A DNA stretch of 64,000 nt, taken from Macrosoma leucophasiata. Lineage: Eukaryota; Arthropoda; Insecta; Lepidoptera; Hedylidae. Below the pieces are notes generated by a model, which did not search any database, had not been told where the DNA came from, and was given only the letters and a program-made list of their open reading frames with translations. Positions 31,208 through 63,876 of the stretch are shown one piece after another; positions within the stretch are counted from its first letter, which is position 1; each line of letters opens with the position of its first letter. Both the position numbers and the translations under genes were made by a program. The stretch covers positions 18,834,501-18,898,500 of the forward strand of contig JAWQUS010000010.1 of assembly GCA_036365455.1 (NCBI GenBank), given 5' to 3'.

Positions 31208-34200
31208 ATGAAAAATATGCACGCAACATTCGGTCAAGGGGATAGATTTTCCCCAATTGTATGTTATCGCGTGCATGGAGAAAAGAAGAGAAATGTCAAA
31301 GGTATACAAAAACATATTCGTGACGAGGACGCTTATGTTACACCTCCTCCTTATGAAATTAATTCAACATATACAAGCATAGACCCACCCTTCTACTTTG
31401 GGGATCATACTGGAAATGTAGTTAAGTTTAAAAAAACTGATCTTGAATGTTTGTGTAATAAGAAGGGTGACAATATTGAAAATGATGTTTATAAATCTAT
31501 GTCTTGGAAATCTATAGTTGATATGTATGGTGATGAAGATACTACTAAAGTTTGGAAACATCCTGATTATAGACAGAAATATATAAATAACAATAAATCG
31601 AAAAGCCAAAACAGAAAAGCTGATAACTTTATTAAGAATGAAGACTTCATAAGAGATGATAAAAATATAAATAATGAATTAGCAATGACCAAGCGTAACA
31701 AACACTCTATTATCAGTTTGTATAGACGTCTGAAGAGGAACAAAGCATTGATCCCTTCTTTAGAATATTCGGCTTGTGATTCATGTTGTAAATTGAAACA
31801 TTTGTTGCATAAAAAGCAGACATACGATGTTAAAAAATATCAAAGATCAATTCCAAAAAAGTTTAAGCAAGAAGAAGGGAAAGAAAATATTTCAAACAAA
31901 ATCCATATGAATAAATATAAAGAATTCACACCTAAAGCTGCCTTGGCCTTGAAATTAGAACTGAATCCCAAGAAAAAAATTGATACTGCAAACGTAAATT
32001 CACCACTTCAAAATGTATTTCGTCAAGGTATATGTAAAGATTCCTTCGATAAACATAAGGCTATTGTTTGTACATGTGCTCCAAATAAGAAAATAAAATC
32101 AGTAAAAAGAAAAAGAAGAATACATGGTAGACAAAAAACAAAAAATAAACAAGTGTTTAATATGGGCACTGATAAAAGGCAGAAAAACACACTTAATAAA
32201 GTAAATCACCATAAATATACACCAAATCATAGTGCTGGAGAATCAAAAATTGCCGAATGCAAAGAAAATAAAACTACCAATATACAGAATAATATATCCA
32301 CTAATAACATAAAAAAAGAACTATTTGGGCTGTATAATATTTATTCACAAAAGAATAAAAAAAGAAATAGTTTTGAGAAGCGAAACTTTGAACGTGAAAA
32401 TAAAAAAAATAAGAATGAACATTACAATATCGTATGTGAAATTGATACTTGCAATGTTCTTAAAAATAAAGTACATGATACTAATGAGCATATAAACAAT
32501 GGCCAAGGCAATCAAATGGTATCAACAAACAAAAATAAATCTGAATCTACTAGAAAATTCAATTTTTTAAAGATGAATACATTGTTTCCAAATATTACAA
32601 GAAAAGTAAAAGATGGGAACAATAGCAAAGTTATGAAACACGAAACCAATCAAACAGGTGAACCATTTTTTACCATAAATGTTGATTCTTCAGATATGTG
32701 TGTAATGAATTCCCAAGAAATTAAAGATAAAGTGGTAAGTCTATCTAGGAACAAACGCTTGTGTATATGCCCGTCACGCTTTCATAGAAAAAATATTTTT
32801 CCTCATTATAAAAAATGTTCAAAAGGACTTTGTAACTCTGCATATTTCAATAAACAAACCAATTTTGATTGCCAGTGTGAAGGAAAACAATTAAAAGAAT
32901 GCAAGAATAACACATGCAAAGTACATAAGAAAATGGGGAAAAATCGAAATAAAGTAATTACAAACGAAAATAACAGACCCTCACTTGAAATTAAATTGGA
33001 TTCAAACAATATGCGTATTAGGAATGCATCTGAAATCCGTGATAAATTACAGATTCAAGCTTCTTTATGTCCAGGTGGTGTTTGTAGAAATGTGACTTTG
33101 AATAACAGCAATTTTGTATGTAAATGCAAAAAAAATATTACTTCTAATATTGATAAATGTACAAATGATACATGTAAAGAAAACTTATTAAGCACGAAAC
33201 TTAATATTAAAAAAAAACGCATATACAGAAGTATATCCCGTTTATATTCAAAAGTTTTCAGTAGATCTGATGATGGGTTCGATAAAAATACCTTTCAACA
33301 CACACAGCGCCATATTCGACCATCATTTTATAATATTGGATTAAACAAATTATATGGACTAAATATGAGGTCAGAATTCGAAAAACATCATAAAAGAAAT
33401 ACTTTGAATATTCAAAGAAAATTGAAACAATTACCCACCAATGAATATCGGATAAAAAGAAAACAAAAATCTATCGACAATGCAACTTTAGATCAAAATA
33501 CAAACAATAAAATATTTTTTAACAAATACATTTCAAAACGTATATCAAATGAAGATAAAGATTTAAAAAGAAATAGTACTAAAAGAAAGCAAGAAACTAC
33601 GCAAAACATTATTGGTAATAAGGGAAATATTACATGTTATTGTGTTGATAGCTGTGAATGTAATAAGGAAAAACTCATACGACAAAAACAGAAAATTCGA
33701 GACACATTAAAACTAGGAAAGATGAACCGTCATAAAAATTCGAGAAATAATGCAATACATAAGAAAAAAATGGCTAAAGATGCAAAACAAAGAAGCAAAC
33801 TTAGCAGTAAAAAAGAAAAGGAACGTTTAAAGCTTAAACGGAAACAGATGAAACTTCTAGAACAAGAAGCTAAAAACGAACCAGAAGATGCAAATTGCGT
33901 AATTAGTTTCATATCTGGGGTAATAAACTTTGCCGTTACCAGTATTTCGACGGTGTTATCTGTCATAGGCACCATAATTATTGATCCAAAAGGCAGTTAT
34001 CGGTACGCAAAAGATAGATTGAATGATCGGAGAGGTACTTGGGAAAGAATGAAAAAATGGCTTATTGATGCATGGATAGTGCGGAAGATAAATATTTCTA
34101 GAATTGTGAATAGATCAGAAACAGTGACTGTTATTTCTGATCACTTCCAAGAAACGGCGTTTTATCAGGCTTTCGCACCAAAGGGGGATACAAAGGAAAA

Positions 34201-34495
34201 ACGAGTAGTTATCGAAAAACGAAACAAAATAAGGAAGAAAAGAATGAGGAAAAGAAAAAATCAAGCCCTTTATGGATGTCGTCATACGCTTTTGACTACG
34301 TTAAGAAAAACTCCATGTTTGTGGGTATACCATATTTGTCCAACTTTCTATCCTCAATGTCTCAATTTATTAACGTTTTTAAAAAGTTTTATGCATATTC
34401 TTTTGTTCTTAGCAGCATTTGCTTGTTGGACGCCATGTGTCTTATCGTTTGAAGTTTGTCGTGCCGTGTGTTGTTGTTTCTTTTGCACAAATTAA
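31208..34495 (+). CDS. unrecognised large Lys/Asn-rich protein with Cys-motif repeats and hydrophobic C-terminus
   Basis: A single unbroken 1095-codon frame. An in-frame TAA lies 15 nt before the ATG (31190-31192), which fixes the start unless the gene is spliced upstream. I do not recognise the family. Visible structure: residues 1-95 with a YVTPPPYEIN stretch; a long, very basic, low-complexity middle (K, N, R); three related Cys motifs at about 274 (GICKDSF with CTC), 540 (GLCNSAYF with CQC) and 623 (GVCRNVTL with CKC). The last two belong to a longer duplicated unit that starts NVDSSDMCV (about 491) and KLDSNNMRI (about 596), each followed by EI-K/R-DK and closed by a TCK. A hydrophobic stretch at about 897-924 (FISGVINFAVTSISTVLSVI) is followed by a basic helix region, a second basic block (KKRMRKRKN) and a Cys-rich hydrophobic end (about 1055-1093, RAVCCCFFC). 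A basic protein anchored in a membrane is the simplest reading. The intact frame despite AT-rich composition argues for selection. Function unknown. Confidence 0.8.
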   Translation: MKNMHATFGQGDRFSPIVCYRVHGEKKRNVKGIQKHIRDEDAYVTPPPYEINSTYTSIDPPFYFGDHTGNVVKFKKTDLECLCNKKGDNIENDVYKSMSWKSIVDMYGDEDTTKVWKHPDYRQKYINNNKSKSQNRKADNFIKNEDFIRDDKNINNELAMTKRNKHSIISLYRRLKRNKALIPSLEYSACDSCCKLKHLLHKKQTYDVKKYQRSIPKKFKQEEGKENISNKIHMNKYKEFTPKAALALKLELNPKKKIDTANVNSPLQNVFRQGICKDSFDKHKAIVCTCAPNKKIKSVKRKRRIHGRQKTKNKQVFNMGTDKRQKNTLNKVNHHKYTPNHSAGESKIAECKENKTTNIQNNISTNNIKKELFGLYNIYSQKNKKRNSFEKRNFERENKKNKNEHYNIVCEIDTCNVLKNKVHDTNEHINNGQGNQMVSTNKNKSESTRKFNFLKMNTLFPNITRKVKDGNNSKVMKHETNQTGEPFFTINVDSSDMCVMNSQEIKDKVVSLSRNKRLCICPSRFHRKNIFPHYKKCSKGLCNSAYFNKQTNFDCQCEGKQLKECKNNTCKVHKKMGKNRNKVITNENNRPSLEIKLDSNNMRIRNASEIRDKLQIQASLCPGGVCRNVTLNNSNFVCKCKKNITSNIDKCTNDTCKENLLSTKLNIKKKRIYRSISRLYSKVFSRSDDGFDKNTFQHTQRHIRPSFYNIGLNKLYGLNMRSEFEKHHKRNTLNIQRKLKQLPTNEYRIKRKQKSIDNATLDQNTNNKIFFNKYISKRISNEDKDLKRNSTKRKQETTQNIIGNKGNITCYCVDSCECNKEKLIRQKQKIRDTLKLGKMNRHKNSRNNAIHKKKMAKDAKQRSKLSSKKEKERLKLKRKQMKLLEQEAKNEPEDANCVISFISGVINFAVTSISTVLSVIGTIIIDPKGSYRYAKDRLNDRRGTWERMKKWLIDAWIVRKINISRIVNRSETVTVISDHFQETAFYQAFAPKGDTKEKRVVIEKRNKIRKKRMRKRKNQALYGCRHTLLTTLRKTPCLWVYHICPTFYPQCLNLLTFLKSFMHILLFLAAFACWTPCVLSFEVCRAVCCCFFCTN

Positions 34496-34542
34496 ATATT
34501 TTAAGCGATTCGAAGAAAGAATATAATTAATTTTATGAACAA

Positions 34543-34548
34543 AATAAA
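34543..34548 (+). terminator. poly(A) signal of the large unknown gene
   Basis: AATAAA follows the TAA stop by about 48 bp. Confidence 0.65.
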
Positions 34549-35264
34549 TATTTTTGTTTTAAGTATTTTTCTTGCATTTATAATTTTCACAGCAGGTTTT
34601 TACTCATAACCTCCAACGTAAAAATCATGTACCTACTTGTACCGTGTCTGAAGTTTTTTTTAGGTTAAAACTTTCAAGTTCAAGTTAAGTTAAAAGTTCA
34701 CACGCATGTGCTATTGCGAAAAATAAATAGTACAATTAAAACTACTTATATTCACATGGATGTTAATAAATACCTACTATTTTGATAAAAAAATACTTTT
34801 ACTATCTTTGATGTTTCTAGGTACTACATAATAATGAAGATAAATGTTATGAATATAAACATTACTCTATTTACAGTCTCATTTTGAAAATAATGGTGTC
34901 ATGAAAATACGTCTATGAGACTCCTACTCAGTAGAATATATACAAAAATGCCACCTCAGTGGCAGAGGGTTAAGCATTATGGCATACATTACAGCATTAC
35001 AGCATACATTGGAAGAAAATGTTTAATTATATGTAATGTAGATACTAACATCGAAACTTGTGCTCTTTTTAAAAAGGGACGTGGGGATAAAATGCTCAAG
35101 AATTGGGACACGTAGACATAGAAATTGGCTTAAGACTCAAATATTCATTATTAAAATAGAAATTGTTAAAAACTTTTCTCATATTAAATCTGTCTCCTAC
35201 CACTTGTGAGTTGACTTAGTTCAACTTATAAAATACGGCAATCTGCTATCCGTTATTTCTTTAA
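34549..35264. other. no gene seen
   Basis: AT-rich spacer after the large unknown gene. Short open frames here have no recognisable motif. No repeat family found elsewhere in the window was identified in it. Confidence 0.5.
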
Positions 35265-36195
35265 TATCAATATGGATAAGACGAATGTCCATGTTACACC
35301 CACTCCTGTTATGGTCGAGGGTACTTCACTCGAAGTTGTTGACGATTATGTATACCTGGGACAAACGGTCCAGTTTGGTCGGTCCAACTTCGAAAAAGAG
35401 GTCAATCGGCGAATCCAACGGTTGGGCAGCGTTCGGATAGCTACGATACATCTTTTCGTCCGACTTGGCGCAGTATCGCAAGAAAAAGGTCTTTGACCAA
35501 TGTGTGTTGCCAGTGATGACATATGGGACAGAAAGGTGGTCGCTCTCTATGGGCCTCATAAGAAGGCTCTAGGTCACTCAGAGAGCAATGGAGAGAGCTA
35601 TGCTTGGAATTTCTCTGAGAGATCGAATCAGAAATGAGGAGATTCGTATGAGAAACAAAGTTGCCGACATAGCTCACCGAATAGCGAGACTCAAGTGGCA
35701 GTGGACAGGGCACATAGCTCGAAGAACTGACGGCCGTTAGGGCGGAGCAGTTCTTGAGTGGCGACCGCGTCCCGGAAAACGAAGCGTAGGCAAACCCCAC
35801 AAGATGGATCGACGACTTGGTAAAGGTCGCGGGCAATCGCTGGATGAGGCCCAGGACCGTTCATTTTTTTTTATGTAATGGAAGTGGTGAACAAGCATGC
35901 AGTTCACATTGATGTTAAGTGATGACTGCAGCCTATAGACACCCACACAAAGACCAAGGTCAAAATGCAGATGCGCTGCCACTCCTGAGGCATTAGGTGT
36001 TATGCCTCTGTGCCGGAAATTACAGAGCCGTACATTACCACCTGACCGGAACACTACCATTTAGCGGCAAGTATATTAGGTAATGCGGTGGTACCTACGG
36101 CCGCGAACTCCGTCACTGGAGCTCTATCACAAGTAAAAAAATTCTTTGGGAGAGACCTTTGTTCAGCAGTGGACGTCTTTTGGCTGAAATGATGA
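35265..36195 (+). mobile_element. RTE-like LINE 3' fragment, split by a family A insertion
   Basis: From ATGGATAAGACGAATGTCC (35272) the sequence encodes DDYVYLGQTVQ, then in shifted frames the blocks for QCVLPVMTYGTE, RAMLGISLRDRIRNEEIRM and RLKWQWTGHIARR, ending with the codons for QDR at about 35855. After a family A repeat (35863-36140) the element resumes with GAGAGACCTTTGTTCAGCAG and GGACGTCTTTTGGCTGA (36150-36195), the usual end of this LINE type, running into ATGATGAATATGAT. It has several frameshifts and is not functional. Confidence 0.85.
35863..36140 (-). repeat. dispersed family A, full copy inserted in an RTE element
   Basis: Runs TTTATGTAATGGAAGTGG, AACAAGCATGCAGTTCACAT, CTGCAGCCTATAGACACCC to GAGCTCTATCACAAGTAAAA. 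The host LINE is contiguous without it, so this copy defines the ends of the family: a poly-A side (here poly-T) and a TTTTACTGGTGGTAGAG side. Confidence 0.88.
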
Positions 36196-36272
36196 ATATG
36201 ATTTTTTTTTTAAATTTTTAATACATAAAAACAAAAATGGAGTATACATGTAATGTAAATATCATAATACAA

Positions 36273-36815
36273 TTAAACATAATATAAAATAGTTGTCCAA
36301 TTATTGTTTAGAGAAGTGCCATCCAATCGGGATCTAAGCTGTGTAAGGCCAGTCTCTGTAGTGCTTGCAGGGAAATCAGTGTAGTCGGTGTCATTTCTTG
36401 AACATTCCGTAATGTCTCCTGGCGTTGGAACGAATCTAGTGGGTTCCATAGGATAAGCTTTAGCGTAACCAAGACTATAAAATATCTTGTCTAAGACACC
36501 AGTCGCCCTGAATATAAAGAACAGGATGACGATAGCTATTGCTGACATAATGCAATCACAGGCACCTCCTCTGTTCACCGGACATGGTCCACCGCCACCA
36601 CACATGAAACACTTCAACCTTGCCGTCAATAAAAACACTACACAAATCGGTATCAGTGAGAGTATTTGGAGCATAAATGAGATGAAGTTGTACAGGGTCT
36701 GTAGGATCATTCGGATCACATTTTCGATCATAAGGATCACGGTCATGAAGACCCTTACCAGCATTTGAATTCCACATATTACTGTTTGTAAAAGTGCGTG
36801 CACGGTCCTACACAT
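36273..36815 (-). CDS. unrecognised small Cys-containing membrane protein
   Basis: The frame from ATG 36815 gives 180 residues. A long amphipathic/hydrophobic N-terminal region (about residues 5-68, VFMTVILMIENVIRMIL and LSLIPICVVFLL) leads to a Cys/Gly loop, CFMCGGGGPCPVNRGGACDC (about 69-89), then a further membrane span (IMSAIAIVILFFIFRA) and a polar Ser/Thr/Asp tail of about 70 residues. I do not recognise the family. The frame stays open upstream of the ATG to about 36867, where AATACAG could be a splice acceptor, so an extra 5' exon is possible; an upstream TTG at 36821 is not a credible eukaryotic start. It converges on the large unknown gene, separated from it by the RTE fragment. Like the C-terminus of that gene it combines Cys clusters with membrane spans, but I see no clear sequence relationship. 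Confidence 0.65.
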   Translation of the reverse strand: MCRTVHALLQTVICGIQMLVRVFMTVILMIENVIRMILQTLYNFISFMLQILSLIPICVVFLLTARLKCFMCGGGGPCPVNRGGACDCIMSAIAIVILFFIFRATGVLDKIFYSLGYAKAYPMEPTRFVPTPGDITECSRNDTDYTDFPASTTETGLTQLRSRLDGTSLNNNWTTILYYV

Positions 36816-37339
36816 TTTCAAAGGCTTTTCTTCGTGGTCAGTTACAAATAAAGTATGTAGTAGTAGCCTGTATTTTGATTCAATTCTATTAAATCTTCTC
36901 GACCATTTTGATAATTTCCAATAGAGATAAGTAGTAATGAAAAATTCTAACCATGCACATGACAGTTTGCTATTATTTTGACAGGAAAAGACTTAAAATT
37001 ATCTCAAAGATGTATTTGTCAGTTTATCAATGTTTAAAAAAAGTTATAAAACGCTAGGTATTTTCACGGTATTTTCGTGGGAGGTACTCTGATTTACTAC
37101 CTGAAATTCAAAAACTTATACTCAACAGAATATAATAAAGAAGATAATTTAATAAGAATAAAAGAAGTTAGTTTAAAGTTTTTCAGTTGTTACTCAGAAA
37201 AAAAAGACTCAAACTCAGAAACAAGGTAATTTGAAAGAAATTAAAGAATCAAAAGAAAAAAAAACATATTAGAAGGGAATAGAATTTGTATAACTAGCCC
37301 AGCCCATTTGAATAAAATTATTACGAAAAAAAACTTATA
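36816..37339. other. no further gene seen upstream of the small membrane gene
   Basis: AT-rich region that would hold the promoter and any first exon of the minus-strand gene. No TATA box at a convincing distance was picked out. Confidence 0.4.
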
Positions 37340-37583
37340 GTATAGGTCGCGCCACGTAAAAAGAACGCTGGAAGAAAGTAGAAGGGATGTGTTCGCGCAT
37401 CGGTACACTCGCGCACGAAAGTACTAGCCCTATTGGTTTATTTTTGATCTAGCTTTCGCTTGCGGTTTCGTGTATTGGTAGGCAGATTGAAAACTTTAAT
37501 ACATAGAATAACATAAAATGAAATAAAAACACATGACGCGCAGCTTGACCGCCAGCGTTCTTTTTACCTGGCGCGACCTATAC
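37340..37583. mobile_element. MITE with 32-bp inverted ends
   Basis: Left end GTATAGGTCGCGCCACGTAA (continuing to 37371) and the reverse complement of the right end, GTATAGGTCGCGCCAGGTAA, agree at 31 of 32 positions. The 244-bp element has no coding potential. The target duplication is unclear. Confidence 0.9.
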
Positions 37584-37601
37584 CTAGTTTGCTTATTACC
37601 C

Positions 37602-37760
37602 TTTCTAAAGGCTTGGGCAAACCAAACGCAGGGCAGTAGCAGCGCTGTTTGAACGCGGGCCCGCTCAAGTTGTAATACAAGAAACTCTTTGAACTGCGTC
37701 ACACTAAATTTGAACGCGGGCCCGCGCTCAAACTGCACCGCGCCGCGCCGCGCTGCAACT
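37602..37760. repeat. GC-rich repeat block, copy 1 of an inverted pair
   Basis: A 39-bp stretch beginning AAAGGCTTGGGCAAACCAAA and ending in GTAGCAGCGC is found again, inverted, at about 40788-40828. It is followed by two direct copies of TTTGAACGCGGGCCCGC. The pair may be ends of related small transposons; no transposase lies between them. Confidence 0.6.
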
Positions 37761-38266
37761 GCCTAGAGGTGCGTGATAAATAACTTCACTGTGAAAAAAT
37801 CACAGTGATCTGAAGTCGTAAGCGATCACTGTGACTTATCGCGAAATATCGTCGTTCCAAGGAACGACCATTGTTATTTGTTCCATCAACGTTCCAGTAT
37901 GTGTCGTTCTTCAGTCACTCACATCACAAGGAACGAAATGAACGTTACTTACGCCTACGAAATCGAATGCGCTGGCTTGAGTGATTGAGTGTGAAGGAGT
38001 TGCATGCAGTTAGTCGGAATATCTTTCATAGAGTTAACTATTCATAGGAACGAAATGTATATTTTGGAAATTACATAGAAACGAAATGTATATTTTGGAA
38101 ATTATTATGAAAATAAAATTATATAACCTACATAAATACTTAATTAGTTGAATAAAGATTCTCGAATAATTATTATTACTCTACAAACATTTAGATAACA
38201 ATTTAGTTGCATTTAATACAATAATTCTTTAGAATTATTTATATAATCATGTTTTAGTAATATCAA

Positions 38267-38484
38267 TACAAATAAATAAAATTGGAGTCTCTGTTTATAA
38301 TATAAAAATAACCGCTTTTTACTAAATGCATACGTATGTATACACGGTACATATACCAAAACAACATTTTTTACAATTTTTGTCTGTCTGTCTGTCTGTT
38401 TGTTCCCGCTAATATACATGTGCATTTAGTAAAAAGCGGTTAATTTAATATTACAAACAGACACTCCAATTTTATTTATTTGTA
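38267..38484. mobile_element. MITE with ~65-bp inverted ends
   Basis: Ends TACAAATAAATAAAATTGGA and its inverse; both arms continue through GTCTGTTT and AACCGCTTTTTACTAAATGC with few differences. The centre has a TCTG microsatellite (38381-38400). TA-type flanks are compatible with a Tc1/mariner-like MITE. Confidence 0.85.
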
Positions 38485-39132
38485 TAGATTAGAATATTAA
38501 AATACCTAACTGAAGTAATGTAAGTACAGAACTTTAGTCAATAGCAGCTTGTAACGTTTGTCACATGAACCATGTTATTTAGATTTGCCTTAACTGTGAC
38601 GTGCGTGATTGACGTGACAAACACCGTGACTTTTTAGGAACTGTCACAGCGGTCACAGCGATTCCAAAGTAACGTATTTGCCCACGTCCAAGTTAAATAC
38701 AAATAAAGAACTTAATTAATAATTATATTACATAAAACCTTAGTACATAAAATTTGAGTAAAAAATCCGGTTTCTGAACGCACGTAAGGGAGAGGAAGAT
38801 CAACCAATGAGAAACCTAGTCTCGACCACAATGTCAAATACAGCGCCCAATAGCAACACAATATTTCTTATCGTACGAATACCGCGAAAATCAACGCGCA
38901 TCGACGCCTCGACGCGCCATCTCTTGCACATCTGGCGGAATGTGTCAACCGCGAGCCGTGACTTAAGGAGTGTAGATGGTGTAGAGTTAAGTTTTCCGCA
39001 TCGATGTGGTGCATGGTAGCATGGTGCACTTTACAAATTGTGCTTCAATTAGTTGGAAATCATTAAAACAATAGAAAATACATTGAAATATTTTTATTTT
39101 CACATAACACATGCCAGTAAACTTTAGAAATT

Positions 39133-39270
39133 AAAAAAAAATGGGAAAGAAAAAACTTGAGTTCGCGCTGGCTGGCAGCTACTTCGGTAGCTTAGAGGTA
39201 AAGCGGCTGGACTGGTTATCCTGGGGTTGATTCCTGACCGAAGTCAAATTTTTCTGCCCCATTTTTTTTT
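39133..39270. mobile_element. 138-bp inverted-repeat element enclosing a tRNA-like core
   Basis: Outer arms of 9 A then TGGG and AGAAAA mirror the right end (CTGCCCCATTTTTTTTT). Inside, CTTCGGT (39182-39188) and ACCGAAG (39237-39243) pair as a 7-bp acceptor-like stem, followed by GCTT-AGAGGTA-AAGC (D-arm-like) and GGGGTTGATTCC (T-arm-like). The core is only 62 nt and lacks an anticodon arm, so it is not a functional tRNA; it could be a tRNA-derived SINE or MITE. Confidence 0.6.
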
Positions 39271-40664
39271 ATTCCTAATGTACACAAAATAAATTGCTTA
39301 GCAATGTCTTGAAACACTGTGCTAGCAAAATATTATGTTTAAATTGGAATGAAAACTCAATTCACTTCACGCAGTATACAGCAGTTAAATAAAAATCATA
39401 TCTCGATGGTACTCCTTGACTCCTTATTTCTACACTCCATACAGTGATTGACTTCGGACGCCATTTCGATTTCAAATTAATAAATTCGCAAAAATGTATC
39501 GATCTTTATCAAAATCAATGCTTTTAATATATATATATATATAAAGATTTTAAATTTACTTTACAAACAATCCAATAAATTGACTAACGTCACTTCTTAT
39601 TACGCGCGCAAGTTATCCAAAATATGTTTTAATCTATTTGGATGTTGTGTTTGCCGGAAAGGAGAAAGACCTAGCTTCCCGCTTCGGATTGAAAGATTAA
39701 ATTAAACCACAATTATCTCCCATTGAAAATGATTCGATTTTTAGACTTTTATATTTTGCGTGTTATGTTAGGATTTTATGGGCAAAAATAACATACATTT
39801 GAATAAAAAAGTATGTAATGTTTTATTTTTGAGAAATAGAATCGCCGCGTCGTTGAAGAAATTATTGATTTTTAAATATATTTTTTTGTAAAAATAGCTA
39901 ATAAATCTTATTTATAAAAAAAAAACAAGGTCCACTATAACCAAAACACGCATTACATATAAAGTTAAAAAATATACAAAAGACGGGCCGGACGAGCGCA
40001 TTCGTGATCCGTCTCTGCAACTACTAAAAGTCCCACAGACAAGCGATTGAACTTTAACTTTGAAGTGATACAAATACGCATCACAATTGTTTAAATAGAA
40101 AAAATACTTCCATGCCGCAAGTATTTAGGGACTTGATTGCGGATGCTAGTAAATACTTTCAAAAATACTTTCATAGGAAATTGATCTCAGATTTTATATT
40201 GATACGAGTCACAATCGCTTAAGCAAAAAAAAACTTTTTTACAGCCCCAAAGCGAGCAACACGAGTTTAACAAATCTCGTACGAAAGGTGTGTGCATAGA
40301 GTACATTATGCTTTGTGGAATAAAATACTTTCAAAGTCTTGCGAGTATTTCTTACTCGTACCAGGTTGACGCACTTGTTAGCAAATACCTGGTGCAAAAA
40401 CCTGGTCGCGTAAATACGTCCCATCTCTACTATTGCGGTCATATTGTCACGACCCACCGGAGCAGTATAATTTTGGACATTTTTTCACATATATTCAAAA
40501 TATGTGAAAAAAATATTTTCATGACTTTCCAGCTCTCTGCAGAGACAATGCAATTCCCCATATTCTTTTTTCTTGTTTTGATATCATAAACCAATTCTTT
40601 TTTTTTCGTCTAAGAGCCAGAAGCACAATGAATTCTTCTTCATCCGAGTTCGTGCCGTTCGACA
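39271..40664. other. no gene seen
   Basis: AT-rich; a TATATATATATA tract is at 39529-39542. Short frames on both strands (for example around 40240-40590) lack recognisable motifs and overlap each other. Confidence 0.45.
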
Positions 40665-40832
40665 TCTTGCAGCGTACTGCCTGCCGCACACGTCAAACTG
40701 AACGCGGTTTAAACGCGGGCACGCGTTGTAACCGCTTGAAAACTGCTGCAGCGTTCAGTGTGCCGACTCCCGCGCTGCTACTGACCTGCGCTGCTACTGC
40801 CCTGCGTTTGGTTTGCCCAAGCCTTTACAAAT
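40665..40832. repeat. GC-rich repeat block, copy 2 of an inverted pair
   Basis: The inverse of the 37602 block: ends CTGCGTTTGGTTTGCCCAAG CCTTT as read on the plus strand. It sits directly beyond the poly(A) site of the calcyphosin-like gene. Confidence 0.6.
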
Positions 40833-40875
40833 TTCAGAAAATAAGGAAAACAAAATCAACAATAAATTTTAAACA

Positions 40876-40881
40876 TTTATT
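40876..40881 (-). terminator. poly(A) signal of the calcyphosin-like gene
   Basis: TTTATT on the plus strand is AATAAA on the coding strand, about 165 bp after the TAG stop at 41047-41045. Confidence 0.7.
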
Positions 40882-41044
40882 GAAATAAAAGAATCATATC
40901 ACTCAATAATAGTATGAAATAAATTATTTAATATCAATATTAGAAACAAAATACAGATGGTGCACTTCTGAACAACGACATCTTTGGAAACAACGCCTTA
41001 TCTCTTCCAAGCGGTGTGCGTGTGTGTGAGCCGGGGGAACAGGT

Positions 41045-63876
<22,832 letters not shown>

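Noticed and set aside
36816..36821. Upstream TTG as start of the small membrane protein
   Set aside because: Non-ATG start is not expected in an insect nuclear gene; ATG 36815 is two codons downstream.
38807..39019. 70-codon plus frame with mixed composition
   Set aside because: No motif, no splice or poly(A) context, and no similarity recognised.
39182..39243. Functional tRNA gene
   Set aside because: Only 62 nt, no anticodon stem, T-stem full of mismatches.
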